Assembly (NCBI GenBank): GCA_007644065.1
Contig: VJWN01000006.1
Location: 1,364,001 to 1,428,000, forward strand
Direction of reading: 5' to 3'
DNA from: Margaritispora aquatica
Taxonomy: Eukaryota; Ascomycota; Leotiomycetes; Helotiales; Discinellaceae
Length of the DNA: 64,000 nt
Shown: positions 1 through 12,600 of the stretch, piece by piece
How positions within the stretch are numbered: position 1 is the first letter of the stretch
Layout: every line of letters begins with the position of its first letter
Notes under the pieces: generated by a model
What the model saw: only the letters and a program-made list of their open reading frames with translations
What the model was told of the DNA's origin: nothing
Databases searched by the model: none
Position numbers and translations under genes: made by a program

Positions 1-202
1 TTTTCAGAAAAACTTGACACATGGGATGACTTATATATTACAATTGGGTATCTTTTACATCTAACTCATAACATCTTCGTCTCTCATCCATCTATCCTTC
101 GCTTATCCATTAAAATTCCCATGTGAAACAATACCCCAAACATCCGTCGCTATGCAGAACTTCTATCCAACCATGCCATGCTCCCACCCAATGCATCCTG
201 TC

Positions 203-3200
203 CTACCATTCCAAGTCACTCATGTTTATAATCAGCCCAGAAAGCTCCTTCATAACCGGCTCGACAAGACCTTGCTCGGTCTTCAATCGTGCCTTTTGCC
301 GTGTCCTCGTGTAGAATACAGGACAATCTTTACTATCGCAGCTCACTTCCTCCAAGGGCGACACGCCAGAGCAGCCCTGGCATACTCTTTGCAAGTCCAT
401 GAACTTCCTTTCTTCAGCGTTGAGTCTGCTTCTTAATGAGAGCAGCGATGCTGGCTTGTCCGCAAGACACTTCTCACAAATGGGACCTTCGAGCTCAAGT
501 TTGTCCTTACACACAAGGCATGACGAAGATTTCATATATGATTCCAAAGTCTTCTTACTGATACCGAGCTCTTTTGATTGCCCCTGAAGCTGTAGATTGG
601 CGTCTACTCTTCGAATACGTTGGACCTTTGGCATTTCGTCATACCATCCTCGCACATTGGCTCCGACCAGGTTGAAAATTCGCTCAAGTGGAGGGATTAG
701 ATTCTTCGAGATGTAATATTCCGAATCGAGTTCGCTATGATCATTCTCGAGAAGTTCCTCTGGGGCAACACATCGATCGATTAGACGAGCACCTGGGGCT
801 CCAGTAATAACTACGTATGGCACTCGCTCGCCGTATTGTGGTTCTGTACGAGCATCTTCCAGCATCCGTTTGGTACTAATCAATGCGCCTGGCGGCGGTG
901 GCCCTTTGTCACTGTATGTGCCCAACTTGACCTCTCTTGCAAAGCAGAAATCTTGGACAGAGACAGAACCTTTCATGATTTTCTCGCACTGCTTCTGAAA
1001 GTAGAGTTTAACCTCACTCAGATCAGCAGTCCGAAACAAGATCTTGAGTGCCTTTTCCTCGATCTTCTGCTCAGCAGGTGTGCCATCTCTCCGAACTGTC
1101 TCGATGCCCTTTGCATCAAAATCTGGCTCAGTCTGATTTCTATGCTCGTACTTGAAACCCACATATCTCTTCTTCGCTAAGAGAACACAAGGTAGGTAGA
1201 CTTTCTCGAACTTTAGTTTTACTGGTCGTGGATTCATATTGGTAACCGTTTTAGCGATCTCCTCCCCAATATCAAAAGCTTGATCTTTCGTGCGACCTTT
1301 GAGATAGACAAACAAACTGTCCGTGTCACCATAGACAACTTCTGCTCCCCAACGCTTGACAGAGTGTATGAGAGCGATAGCTTTCTCCAAGGTTTCTCGA
1401 CCTGTCTGAACAATGCTATCAGCAATCTCCGAGCATGGCATTCGACCCGAGAACGATGCAGATGTATAACCGTATGTGACGTTAGCGATAAGTTTCAGCG
1501 CCAATTGTCGATTGTTAAGTAGTCGCTGGAGGGTCTTGTCATCCTTGTCCACCTTCATACCACTTTTCACCATAACTCGAGTCTCAAGGATTTCTCCCAA
1601 CATTTTCGCCAAAAGAGATTTTCGGATCTCAGGCTTGGTGTACATAATGCCATTCGGAGCGATGTTGATATGATCTTTGAGCAATTCAAGCATCCGTTCT
1701 TGTCGTTTGAACTCAGTGAAGCCCATCTTATTTGTCCCTCGCCAATTCACAACTCGACCAAGGAATGTTGAATAGCAATAGTTGTACGCAATCATCACAC
1801 TTGGATACAGACTTTGAAAATCGAGCACGAGCAGAGGGCTATTATAGAATGCGCTTTGAGGCTCCATGACCAATGGTAAGCATTCCAATGCGTTTTGTCC
1901 GCCGACTTGTTTCCGGCTTGGTGACACAAGTACGAAATTTTCTGGCTTCGCAATTCTGAACATCAGCGACTCGACCTTGAATTGCGAACCACGTGAAAAG
2001 ACAGAGAAGAAGTCAACTCCTAGCAATCGAGCTTGCTCGCTCGTTCGAGGTATTAATTCGTTCTGCTCCAAGATTTCTAGATCGAGCTGAACTCTTGCGA
2101 CATAATGATTGATAACCTTCGCTAAATCTCTTGGCTTTGAATTCGTGTACCATTTCGTCAAGTCGGCCCAAGAAAAATGAGGTATGCGTCGATGTAGCAA
2201 ATGGAAGGCAACATTTTCCATAGAATACTGCAAAAGGGTGAGTTCACTGCGCATGGCTCGCCAGATGTTGATCATATGTCGGCCAGTGACTCGAATTGTA
2301 GATGTATTGTTAAAACCCCATTTGTCGCTGTCCTTGCCAAACCGACCAAAAGATTGAGATCTCATTCGAGAAAATTCATCACACAGGTTGTACTCATACT
2401 TCAGGCGTGCTCGTTCGATCAGATATCCCCATGAACCTCCATGGACTTCGTAGCCAGTCAAGATATCTGGGTCAAAGTTCCGGACAATCTCAACCATCCG
2501 GATGATGAGATCCAGCTCTGTAGATTCTTCTTGAACCTCAACCGCAGCTTGTCTGGCGATCTTTCTAGGCATCTCGCCGTCTTCTGAGAGAACGACGACA
2601 CCAACATGAGTACCCTCGACAAATCCATTGCTCTCAAGCCCAGAATTATCAGACTGTAAGCACCAAAACAAGCATTGCACTTCGTCTTCTTCTGGATTTG
2701 GTACGAATTTCCCACGTGTGTTAACATGAACCTCAAGACTCATAGTGCTCATATACTGCACTTCGTGTTTCACACTCGTTGTCTTTTTATTCTGTGTGTA
2801 TTTGAAACCATGCTTGTTCTTTTGTGTTGGTTCATCTATTTGAGAAAGTTTACCCTTGGCAGGAGATGCTGCTGCTAAGCGAGACTCAACATGGAGTCTG
2901 TTCTTTGCTCGTGCCTTCTCTTTTTCGATATTGGCCCAACGAGCTACTTCTTCGTATGTTGGTGGAGGATCTCCAATCTCCCAACTCTGTATAGTGCAAC
3001 TACGCCTCTGTATTTTGTAGGCATTTTCTTCCTTTGCTCTATCTGGGATGATGTTGGGCTTTTGTCCACAAGATGCTTCTGAAGTACCTGACGGGTCGAA
3101 CTCTGCCAAAAATGGAACCGATAAACTCTCAAGCTTGAACTCTCGGCCAGCCCATTCTCGTGGTCGATCAGGAACATCCATCTCGTCACTGAAGAATGCA

Positions 3201-5510
3201 TCTTGGTATATCATAGATGGTAGATCATATTCTTGCATCGTGGACGTGACATAACTTGCTGTCGGTGGTGGAATACTAATTGCCAAGATCAAGCCTTCGC
3301 CAACCTCGCCAAAGGTCTTCCTCATGTTTGCTAATGCTTTGGGAACCAGAGTAGAGGATGTAAAAGAATTTGTATTGAAAGAATCTCTTGTCGTAACAGA
3401 CTGACCATTGTTGCCTGGACTGGAACGATGAGATGGGTCGAACGAAACATGTTTCTTCTTGTCAAGGGGGCTTGGCTGTGAGGCACTCTTCTGACTTAGC
3501 CTCAGCACAGTATTGTGATCATGTGGATCTTTCACAACTGGGAACACGAGTGACAAGTCTTGTGCTTTTGGAATCAACCTGACTGACTCCTGGGATGCTC
3601 TTGGAATAGCTGAAGATTGAGGTTCTCGTAAGCTTGATCTGGCGGCAGTTATCTTTAACTTTTCCGAATCGAGGATGGTTCTGCTTGTGGGCGTGAAAGA
3701 ATCTGAAGCTGGAATTTCTTTCTCCACCATGGCGAAGAAAGACCCTGACTTCTTGGCTGAAGCACCTGTCCTTTGATGATCTAGATTGGTCTCAACCTTG
3801 CCATCGAAAGACAGTTTCCGACGCTTATTCGAAATACTGGCATCAAACGTTGGCGACTCGGAGCGCTTATTACGACCTCCTCCAAGTCCGGGCTCCAGAT
3901 CATACAGGTCATCAAAGGACAATGATGTGCCAAACTCGAAGTGTTCTACCTCCTCTGAAATTATTTTATTGGCCTCGTTTATGTTGGCTTCATTCTCCTG
4001 ATTTTCGGAATCGTTCAATTCTAGATCATCAAAGGAATCCCATACATCCTGAGGTGGTGTTTCGCTTGATGAAGGGTTCTTAGCCACAGTATCTACATCG
4101 ACTGTGCGCAATTCTTTGGACTCTAAATGCGGTTCCTCAGCCACGTCTCCTTTCTTTCTCTGTGAGAGCTCCATTTCACGCATCACCTCCTCATCGGAGT
4201 CATATGAGAAATCATTATCGTCGCCGTGATCCATCATTCCCAGCCTTCGCTCGTCTACTTCGGTTTCTCCAGGATCTTGGAGGTCGTATTCCATGACTGC
4301 GTTGCGTACACCAGGTGTCAAACCCAGAGCAGGCCGCAAATTTTCAGGATAAAGGTCCTCAACAGACTCCAAGGTAGTTTTGATAGATGACTCGAAAGCC
4401 GTAGGCTTGAAAAAGGTTGCAAAAGAGACTTTAGTGCCATCGCTTTTGTGCTTCTCATCCGCGATGAGCTCCATGACTTTCTCTCGGTACTCTTCTTCGT
4501 GAATCCATCCTCCAGGCTGAGAATTCCGGACATCAGCTGACATGGATACCATGACCTCTGGAGGAAAGGGACTACTACCAGGAGCTGGATTTGACATTTT
4601 TGATTTCCTTCGCCGTGTTTCATCTCTCCACAAACCTGCCATACTGTGGACAAGTTTCTCATCGGGTGCCAGAGGGTTCAGTCGTTCGACAAAATCATGA
4701 TGAAGTGGCCTTGCTTTGATCTCTTTGCGATTCAGAATATCCTGAACACAAATATCCACTTCTAGGGTGCAGTGACTGACCCTAGGTAGCTCCAACTCGG
4801 GGGTAATGAGGTCGTCAGGGATAGAGCGATCATGCCAAAGATGAGTAATGTCATCCAAAGTCTCGAACTCAGGAACAGGACCTCGAAAAACGACTTTGCT
4901 ACAATCGATATAGCCACACCCGTAGAGATTGTAATCGGCCATCCATTGAAGCAAGTATTGGAGATGTGCTTCATAAGGTTGGAATATTTTCTTCATGACA
5001 GCACCTTGCCGTAAGATATCAGCCAGACGTGTCATGACCATAGGAGCGAGCATGTATATCTTCAAGTAGTACCGATATCCGACATAGTAGCCGTAGAACG
5101 GAACTCCCTTAACGAGAGTGATGCGTGCAACATACTTCGCCTTTCCATCATAGACGCTACGTCGATAGCTGACAGCCAGGGCGTAGTCTACGGAGAGATG
5201 GAAACGATGAATATAGGCGCCAACTAATTGATAGTCAGGCATAAAAGGTAATCTCATGTTCTCAAGAACACTCACCTTCATCTGGGACTAGACTTCCTGT
5301 ATACTCAACATAAAGGTATGGGAAAGCCCCGTGAATATGAGCACACACTTTTTGCCCAGTTTCAGTAGCGCCGAATATTCTTATCACAGGAACCTTGGGC
5401 TCCTTATTGAGCTGTGAAGCGTGGACATTGCTTCTTAGGAGAGGGTCAAATTTCGTTGGTGTAGCATTATACGTGTCTATGCAATTGAGACGAAGGCGAA
5501 AAAGCTCCAT
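203..5510 (-). CDS. REV3: DNA polymerase zeta catalytic subunit (Rev3)
   Basis: Catalytic subunit of translesion polymerase zeta, a B-family DNA polymerase that extends past lesions and drives damage-induced mutagenesis in the nucleus. Exons are 5276-5510 and 203-5223, joined across a 52-base intron (GTGAGT donor, CTGAC branch, TTAG acceptor), giving 1751 residues. The join restores the conserved N-terminal stretch D-E-V-G-A-Y-I-H. Motif A (DFQSLYPS) lies near residue 1210, motif B (KLIANVTYGY) near 1315 and motif C (YGDTDS) near 1374, all with the catalytic aspartates. Two C-terminal cysteine clusters follow: CysA (CLVCKDKLELEGPICEKC) near 1645 and CysB (CQGC...CDSKDC) near 1700; in this family CysB binds an iron-sulfur cluster and the accessory subunits. 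The middle of the protein is long and low in recognisable domains, as is usual for Rev3. It is divergent from SLU7 across a 436-base spacer. Confidence 0.96.
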
Positions 5511-5946
5511 CGCGACTTTATCAATTAGTCAGGAGCATGTAGAGCATTTCTATCCAAAGCAATCATAATGCAAATAGCAACGTGAGGGCAATTCGTGTGA
5601 TCATGGTGATGTTGTTTGGGAGTTGAGACGCGATTTCTCGTGAAATGAGACCCGCGAGGTCACGAGTTTGCGCTTTGTTGCCTGACAGGTTTGCCTTCCA
5701 CTCTGGACAAAGTATTTCGTCTTCTTCGAAACAAGCACTTAGAACGACAACGACCTCAGGAATCCCTCAAATCACAAGTTTGGGCGTCTTTCTTGAGAAT
5801 TTGCCGATCTTGTGATACAGCGCGGGGTTCATTCTTTACTCTAAGCTCCACCCAGTGCAGAAAGCCTACACTACACCCAATTGTACTGGACTTCTCCACG
5901 TCCAGTTTCTTACAGCCTCTTATACCTACACAATTAATCACACACA
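5511..5946. promoter_or_regulatory. shared divergent promoter region REV3/SLU7
   Basis: Spacer between the start codons of REV3 (minus) and SLU7 (plus). It must hold both promoters and both 5' leaders. Pyrimidine-rich sequence precedes the SLU7 start. I see no specific factor site that I can support. Confidence 0.5.
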
Positions 5947-7389
5947 ATGCCTCCAGCAGGTGCCCAACCGCGCAAGCCCGCTGCTCCTTCCGCAGCCAAC
6001 AAAGAAGCCAACGAGTACATCCCCACCTTCATCTCCAAAAAACCCTTTTACATTGGCGAGGACGACGACCAAAACGACTACCTCGAGCATCAACGTCTCC
6101 AGAAAGCGCAAAATGACTCCTCGAAATGGTACGACCGCGGCAAGAAGCTTGGCCCAGCCGCGACCAAGTTCCGCAAAGGAGCATGCGAGAACTGTGGTGC
6201 GATGACGCACAAGACGAAGGAGTGTCTAAGTCGGCCTCGCGCAAAGGGTGCAAAGTGGACGGGCAGGGACATCCAGGCTGATGAGGTCGTGCAGGATGTC
6301 AAGATGGGGTGGGATGCAAAGCGCGATCGCTGGAATGGGTATGATTCGAAGGAGTACAAGGCTGTCATAGATGACTATGCGCAGTTGGAGGAGTTGAAGA
6401 AGAGGGCGGCGGAGAGGGAGGGAGGGGACAATGATGATGGAGAGGGTGGGGATGGGACGAAGTATGCGGAGGAATCAGATATGGGGAGGCATCAGAGCAC
6501 GTCTACGAAGCAATTGCGAATTCGTGAAGATACGGCCAAGTATTTGCTTAACTTGGATCTCGACTCGGCGAAGTACGACCCCAAGACAAGATCTATGGTG
6601 GATAGTGGAGCCACAGCGGATAATGCAGCAGCTCTAGTCGCAGAGGAAGGGTTCATGAGAGCATCTGGTGATGCAGGTGAGTTCGAGAAGGCGCAAAAGT
6701 ATGCATGGGAGTCACAAGAGAAGTCCGGCGAAACGAAGCTCCATCTCCAAGCCAACCCCACATCAGGAGAGTACTTCCGGCGAAAAGAGAGAGAAGAAGC
6801 CGAGGCCAAGAAACTTGCGCACAAGAAGATGCTGCAGGACAAGTACGGAGGCGAGGTCAACCCCAATGCCGCCAAGCTGCGCGAAGCTGCGGTAGTGGAA
6901 TCAGAACGCTACATCGAGTATGATGAATCAGGAGGCATCAAGGGCGCTCCTAAGCGCGTTGCGAAGTCGAAGTACGCCGAGGATGTCCTCATCAACAACC
7001 ACACCTCAGTCTGGGGCAGCTGGTGGTCGAATTTCAAATGGGGCTATGCGTGCTGCCACTCCATGACGAAGAACAGCTACTGCACCGGCGAGGCAGGCAA
7101 GCAGGCGTTCCTGGAAGCCGACAAGCTGCGCACTGGCGGTGTGTTTGAAGAGGAGGAAGCAGAAGCAGAAGAAGAAAAAGAGAAGCGGGAACCACCTAAG
7201 GAGATCGCATGGCACCAGAAGGACAAGAAGGTCGAGGATGAGGCGAACAGCACCCTGGTTTCCAAAAAGCGGACGGCGGAGGAACTGTCTGGGGGCGTCA
7301 CCGAGGAGGATATGGATGAGTACCGCAGGAAGAGGACCGCTACTAATGATCCCATGGCTGCTTTTCTGGGGAGGGACGAGTTGTTGTGA
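5947..7389 (+). CDS. SLU7: pre-mRNA splicing factor SLU7
   Basis: Second-step splicing factor that helps choose and hold the 3' splice site in the spliceosome. It is a single exon of 480 residues. Near residue 80 there is a CCHC zinc knuckle ([14 protein letters not shown]), the hallmark of the family, followed by the conserved [12 protein letters not shown] block and, further on, the HTSVWGSWW...WGYACCHS block near residue 350. The N-terminus ([14 protein letters not shown]) is also typical. The C-terminal part is highly charged, with an E/K-rich stretch near residues 400-420. The length fits fungal and animal SLU7. The start is the first in-frame ATG and leads directly into conserved sequence. 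Confidence 0.96.
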   Translation: MPPAGAQPRKPAAPSAANKEANEYIPTFISKKPFYIGEDDDQNDYLEHQRLQKAQNDSSKWYDRGKKLGPAATKFRKGACENCGAMTHKTKECLSRPRAKGAKWTGRDIQADEVVQDVKMGWDAKRDRWNGYDSKEYKAVIDDYAQLEELKKRAAEREGGDNDDGEGGDGTKYAEESDMGRHQSTSTKQLRIREDTAKYLLNLDLDSAKYDPKTRSMVDSGATADNAAALVAEEGFMRASGDAGEFEKAQKYAWESQEKSGETKLHLQANPTSGEYFRRKEREEAEAKKLAHKKMLQDKYGGEVNPNAAKLREAAVVESERYIEYDESGGIKGAPKRVAKSKYAEDVLINNHTSVWGSWWSNFKWGYACCHSMTKNSYCTGEAGKQAFLEADKLRTGGVFEEEEAEAEEEKEKREPPKEIAWHQKDKKVEDEANSTLVSKKRTAEELSGGVTEEDMDEYRRKRTATNDPMAAFLGRDELL

Positions 7390-8120
7390 GGAGAGGTGGG
7401 TGGATTGGGGAAAGCGGGTTGTATTATGCTTTGATGGAGGTCGATTTGTGCATTAGCGGGCGTTGAGGGAAAGGGAAAGGGAAAGGGAAATGCATTGTTG
7501 GAGTTGCAAGGAATTTAGGTATAATTTTAAAATACTTCCTTTCTTGTGCAAAAATTGTCTTGTGTACTATGTAATGCTTGAAATGCAATCGAAGTTTGTC
7601 TTGCTCTGAGTTGTCCAAGCTTGGTCTTTGACGCAAGTTGTATGAAGAGATCATAGTCGCTTAGACATCTCTATTCGCAGCCGCCAACATATTAGATGTA
7701 CCATTAAGGGAAGAAATTTTCTGACAATCAGTAAGCCACGACACCTTTTCGATTTTGGGTGTGTTGTGGAGAAGAAGGTCCTCTAGCCAGAAGTCAAGCA
7801 TAGGAAGCTATCTGATGTTAGATGAGTGGAAGTGGCTAGTCACTATATCACGGCACGAAACAGATCACAGGAGAGTATTCAAAGTTTACTGGACACTGCC
7901 TGCATTGATTTGATGGATTTGTTCTTTCAGACGCTCAATGTAGACCATGCCCGTATAACGCCTCGAGGTATGATACACCCGATAGGAACACAAGAGGTAT
8001 CCGATTCCATAGCCAGCCTCCAAACCATCCATCCCTAGCAGCTAGCTACCCTCAATGCACGACGTCGCCAAACTTTTTCTTCTTTTCGTATCATCTTTTG
8101 TACGCACGTGGCGCAATCAT
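7390..8120. other. convergent intergenic region SLU7/RPS9
   Basis: Spacer between the 3' ends of SLU7 and RPS9. It must carry both 3' untranslated regions. The only structure I see is a perfect four-copy GGGAAA array at 7467-7490. No supported gene. Confidence 0.5.
7467..7490. repeat. (GGGAAA)4 microsatellite
   Basis: Four exact tandem copies of a 6-base unit in the presumed 3' untranslated region of SLU7. Confidence 0.9.
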
Positions 8121-8940
8121 CTACTCGTCATCCTCATCGTCATCACCACCATCGTCCTTCTTCTCGGCAGCCTTGGCCTTCTTTCTGCGAACACGACCTG
8201 GGCGACCGCCGCCGAATGGCGAGTTGAGCGAGAAGTCAATGTGCTTCTGCGAGTCGAGACGGACGACGAACGAGGGCACGTTGACGATCTGCTTGCCGAC
8301 GCGGATGTGGCGCTGGCGGATCAGAACACGGGCGTGGTGGATGGACTTGGCGAGGCCGAGCTTGTACACGCAGGTCTGCAGACGACGCTCCAAGAAATCC
8401 TCAATCTTCAGGGCCAACACGTAATCGAGCTTCATGCGGGCTTCGTCGAGAACACCGACACGGACGAGACGGCGAATGAGGGCGTTTCCTTCGAACAGAC
8501 GCTTGGGGTCCTTCTCATCAAGAGTGAGGAGCTGACTGCAAGGATTGTTAGAATCCTGAGCGTTGCGCATGTATGTGGAAGGTTTCGTGTCTTCTCGAGG
8601 GGGCTTGCATACCGGGCAGCACGACGGATCTTGGAGAGGGTGAGCTGGACACGCCAGACCTCACGCTTGTTGCGGAGTCCATACTCTCCAACGAGCTTCA
8701 ACTCGGAGTCCCTAGGACAGAATTAATGACATGAAGCAGAGCAAGCTCTGAACAGTGGCCAACTTACAGACGGGCGGACTCGAAGGCTAGTAACAGTTAG
8801 CAAGGTGAACTTTTGGAGAGTTTGTATTTTTTGCGCGAGGGATCGCAGTGCATGAATTGGGGAATTGCAATTTCAGGCACTTTGTAGCACTCACGTCTTC
8901 TTGGGACCTTGTAGGTCTTGGAGTAAGAGATTGGCGCCAT
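8121..8940 (-). CDS. RPS9: 40S ribosomal protein S9 (uS4)
   Basis: Small-subunit ribosomal protein of the uS4 family, which binds 18S rRNA early in 40S assembly and helps set decoding accuracy. Four exons: 8895-8940, 8768-8786, 8613-8711 and 8121-8535, giving 192 residues. The second exon is only 19 bases. The joins rebuild the family sequence [19 protein letters not shown], then [20 protein letters not shown]. The S4 RNA-binding domain lies near residues 107-165 ([20 protein letters not shown], then [17 protein letters not shown]). The tail is acidic ([13 protein letters not shown]). Every intron has a canonical donor and a fungal branch site (for example GCTAAC before exon 2). Confidence 0.97.
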
Positions 8941-9600
8941 GGTTGCGGATCTCTTCGAAGTTGTCGAAAGTGGTTGTCGTCGGTGGGATCTGGTGGAAAG
9001 TTTTTGAGGTTCACTCAGAATTGCGATTGTGGGCGGGCGTGCCTCTAGTCTATTTTGAGCCTAGTTCGATCACCTGACTTTGTGCCTTGTCTGAATTTTA
9101 AGCGATCTTCAAACCGAGAACTTGACCTGACTTAGAAGAATAAGAACTGGATGTTCACTTGCACGTTCATTTGTTGATCAATGAAAAATGATAATTGGTT
9201 TGAGTACTAAGCTAGACAGGAATTCCATACCGACCTTTTCTTTCATCTCATGAAACCCTCCACAAGTCGAATGTGGAAATCGTGTAGCTTAAAATCTCGA
9301 ATTGTATTAATGATTAACCAATTCTACACCATCTTGTCGTCTTATCATGCATTCATTTTGTGCATTCCGTTATTCATCCTAATAACTGTGTTGGATATTC
9401 CCGCAACTCTATGCTTTCACAGTTATATGCCTATGCAAACAAGCAAATAAGCAAAACGCATGCACGCCACACTATGCTCTGCTGATTCCATATCCAGTAC
9501 CTTACACCTTACACCATAATGTAACAACAGGCAAAGCTTACAAGAAACCGAATGTCCAATACACCTCCATATCCAATCCACATCCAAGAATTTCCTTGCC
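8941..9600. other. intergenic region RPS9/MED12
   Basis: Holds the RPS9 promoter and 5' leader on the left and the 3' untranslated region of MED12 on the right. AT-rich beyond about 9160. No gene or clear repeat is visible. Confidence 0.45.
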
Positions 9601-12600
9601 TCAACCCCTTCTCGCCCCGAAAAGTCTCAGGCTGAGACTCGTATCGTTCTCCCCTACATTTGGCGTGGGCTCTCCGAGCATTTCCCATCTCCTTAGAACA
9701 AACGGAACCAGCTTCTCTCTCTCCCTTTCTCTCTCAAGTCTCTCCCTCTCCGCAGCTCCTGCACCAGCTGCAGCACCAGGAACCATAGGCAGTTTCTCCC
9801 TTTGGCTCAAAACTAACCATTCCGTAGGATTTGGAGCATAGCTGAATAGATAACTAATCCGAGGATTGGAGGCTGTATCTCGTAGGCTACGGATACACTG
9901 CTGTCGCATATCTTCAGGCAATGAATCGACAAGATGTAAAGCAAGATCGAAGGTCTGTTCGACAAGAGCAGTAATTGCTTCTGTGCTGTCAAAAGCTTGA
10001 AGCTGCAGGAAGATGGCCGCAAGACCAAGGATGCTCTTTGCACGAAACTCGTGGCCTGCTTTGGTGACTTCGAATCCGGATGCGTGAATAGTTGTGAACA
10101 AGAGCAGAAGCGGGAGCCACTTGGAGATGATAGAATCCTTCAGCTCCTGTGATTGAGTGTTAGACAGCAGGAGCCAGATTCCGTTTAGCGCTGTTACAAT
10201 TTCAGGAGCCAGACTAGGTTGACTGGAAATTGGCGAGCCTGTCGTGGGAATGCTATACGCGGTCGCTTCGATAACATGAAGTAGATTCTCTGCATTGTGA
10301 ATCTTAGTCGCATCGCTGTTTGCGGCTCGTGGCGAAGGGAAGAGCGCAAGAAACTGCGATTCAGCTCGTCGTCGCAGGTGTTGTGCAATTGAAATGTCGA
10401 GTAATGGAACAATACTAGCCCACGCTGTCGACCCAGACGCAATCGCGGATTCAATTGCGGCATCGAACGCTTCGAGACGCTGGGATCGATTATCCTCCGT
10501 TCCCTTCATGACAATGTCCTCGGATCTAAACATGGCGGCCAGCTTGACTTGGCAAAATGGCAAAGAAAGATCATCTGCAAGATCTAAAAGCACTTCGGTT
10601 GTGATGATTCCATTGGCAGTGCCAGGCATGAGAAGTTTATCGATGCAAGTATCCACGGCAGCGACGGCTTTTGAGTTGGAAGAATTAAGTATTGGCATCA
10701 CCAATTTCTGGATCAACATCTCCGGATTTGAGAGTGACTGGTCTTGAAGCAGCTCATGCATCATGTTGCTATGAAAAACAGTATCGATTTCAGCAGTAAG
10801 ACCTCCTTGTTGGTTTAAAGCTCGCACTAGGGTTTCCAACACTTCAGAAGAATGGTCTTTCTTGAAGTGAGTTTGCTTGATGCGAAATCGATACGACTCT
10901 TCGATACTCGTAGCTTCGGGGAGATCTGAAGTTGCCAGCAGGAGGATAAGCAACTCCGATGGGATACTAAAAGCTCTGATATTAGATGTTAGATGCTTGT
11001 CGTCAGAAGATACAGAGGCAATAACAACATCTCTGAGAGCAATACATCCAAAACTGACAAGAGGTCCAAATACTTGGGTCAAAGTGGGTCGAGCCTGCAT
11101 TTGAAGTACTCGCTTGATCCACGCAGCCATCAGAACATCAAACTGTTGAATATCAAAGGTCCGAAGCCTAGTAAGCAGCAAGTCACAACTTCTTTGCTGC
11201 TCACTTGACTTTTCCCAAGATCCTTCCAACCGCAAAATGATTCTTTGGAAAAGCCGTTCCAGAGTCGCTTGGTCCATGCTGTTTCCACTTGCCAAAACTT
11301 TTTCGATTTCATCCGTGAAGTCGGCCTCCGCAGTCTCCATAAGCGCCATGTGATCAGAAACTGGAGAGCATGCATCTGCAGCCGTTTTTCTATCGCTCAG
11401 GGCAAGTTGTATGGAGAGCTGCTGTGCGAGAAGCTTCTGACTCGCAATTCTCGACGCCAGACTCGATAAAGATACAAGAAACACTCGAGGGACAGAATCT
11501 GTCTCCCCAGTCAAGCTTCGTAAACGATTCATGAGTACTTCGAACAGGCCTCCCAAGGCTCCTATAGCGGCAAAGGTCTCAATGTGTAAATCCAAGGTAT
11601 CAGCACATGATGCCAAGACCTCGGGATCGTTGGAACTCGTAACAATCTTAATGATATCGGCAAGCATTGAGAAGTCCTCGATCGACTCCAGGTAGTGTCG
11701 AACGACACTAAATTCCGAACAGGATATGGCTGACGTTCCACCCTTCATTGGCGAATCGTCCCAATCGTGAGATGGAATGGTTGGCTGTGACATCTGCTGC
11801 TTAACTGATTGCCGTAACCATAGACCCAGCTCAGATTTGCTCGTACGGCTCATTTGCGCGGTAAGATCCAACCCGCTACCAGGAATCGAAACATCTTCTG
11901 AACTCGATTTCAGGTCGTCATTCCCTTGCATTCCTGGCAGTTTCCTATTAATGAAGATCATTGATTGCCGCAGCTCCTCCTCCTCTTGATCGACCATAAA
12001 CCCTACACGGCCTAGCAAGGTTGCCCGAAGGTCAGCTATGTTTTCGCTAATGTTATGTGTAGGCAATTCCGCCAGTAGTCGTGTAGCACAGGGCCCATCC
12101 TGAGCAACATCTGCTGGATCGTAAAGACCCCCTTGAGCTATCAGCCACTGCAAGTATCTAGGTGTTTGAAAGTGTCCCGATCGCGCCAATTCTGACACCA
12201 AATGATAAAATGCGGATTTGTTGCGGCTCGTCTCGCACACAGTAGTATCAAAAAATGAGAGGATAGCCCCTGTAATATCAACGCCATACTTGCTCCATGA
12301 TCTAATTACACGAGCAGCGACGTAAACTTTTGTAGTCCCCGGCCTATAACATGATGTCGACCAATCCAGAATTGTGCGCACGAGCATATGTTTGTCTTCG
12401 TCTATGTTCCAACACTGCTTTGGCAGCTCACTTGAGAAGGTTTGTGATCTCGCCTCATCGAGAGATTGGATAAGGCGCCGACGAGGACTGGCATCCTTTT
12501 TAACTCCGGTGGTGGTCAGACGTAAATTCCGATTGTCAATTTCTGTTAGTATAGCAGATAAATTATCATCACCAGAGTTCCAGTTAGACATGATAGTGTC

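Noticed and set aside
8055..8726. 223-codon plus-strand ORF across RPS9
   Set aside because: Antisense shadow of the RPS9 coding exons.
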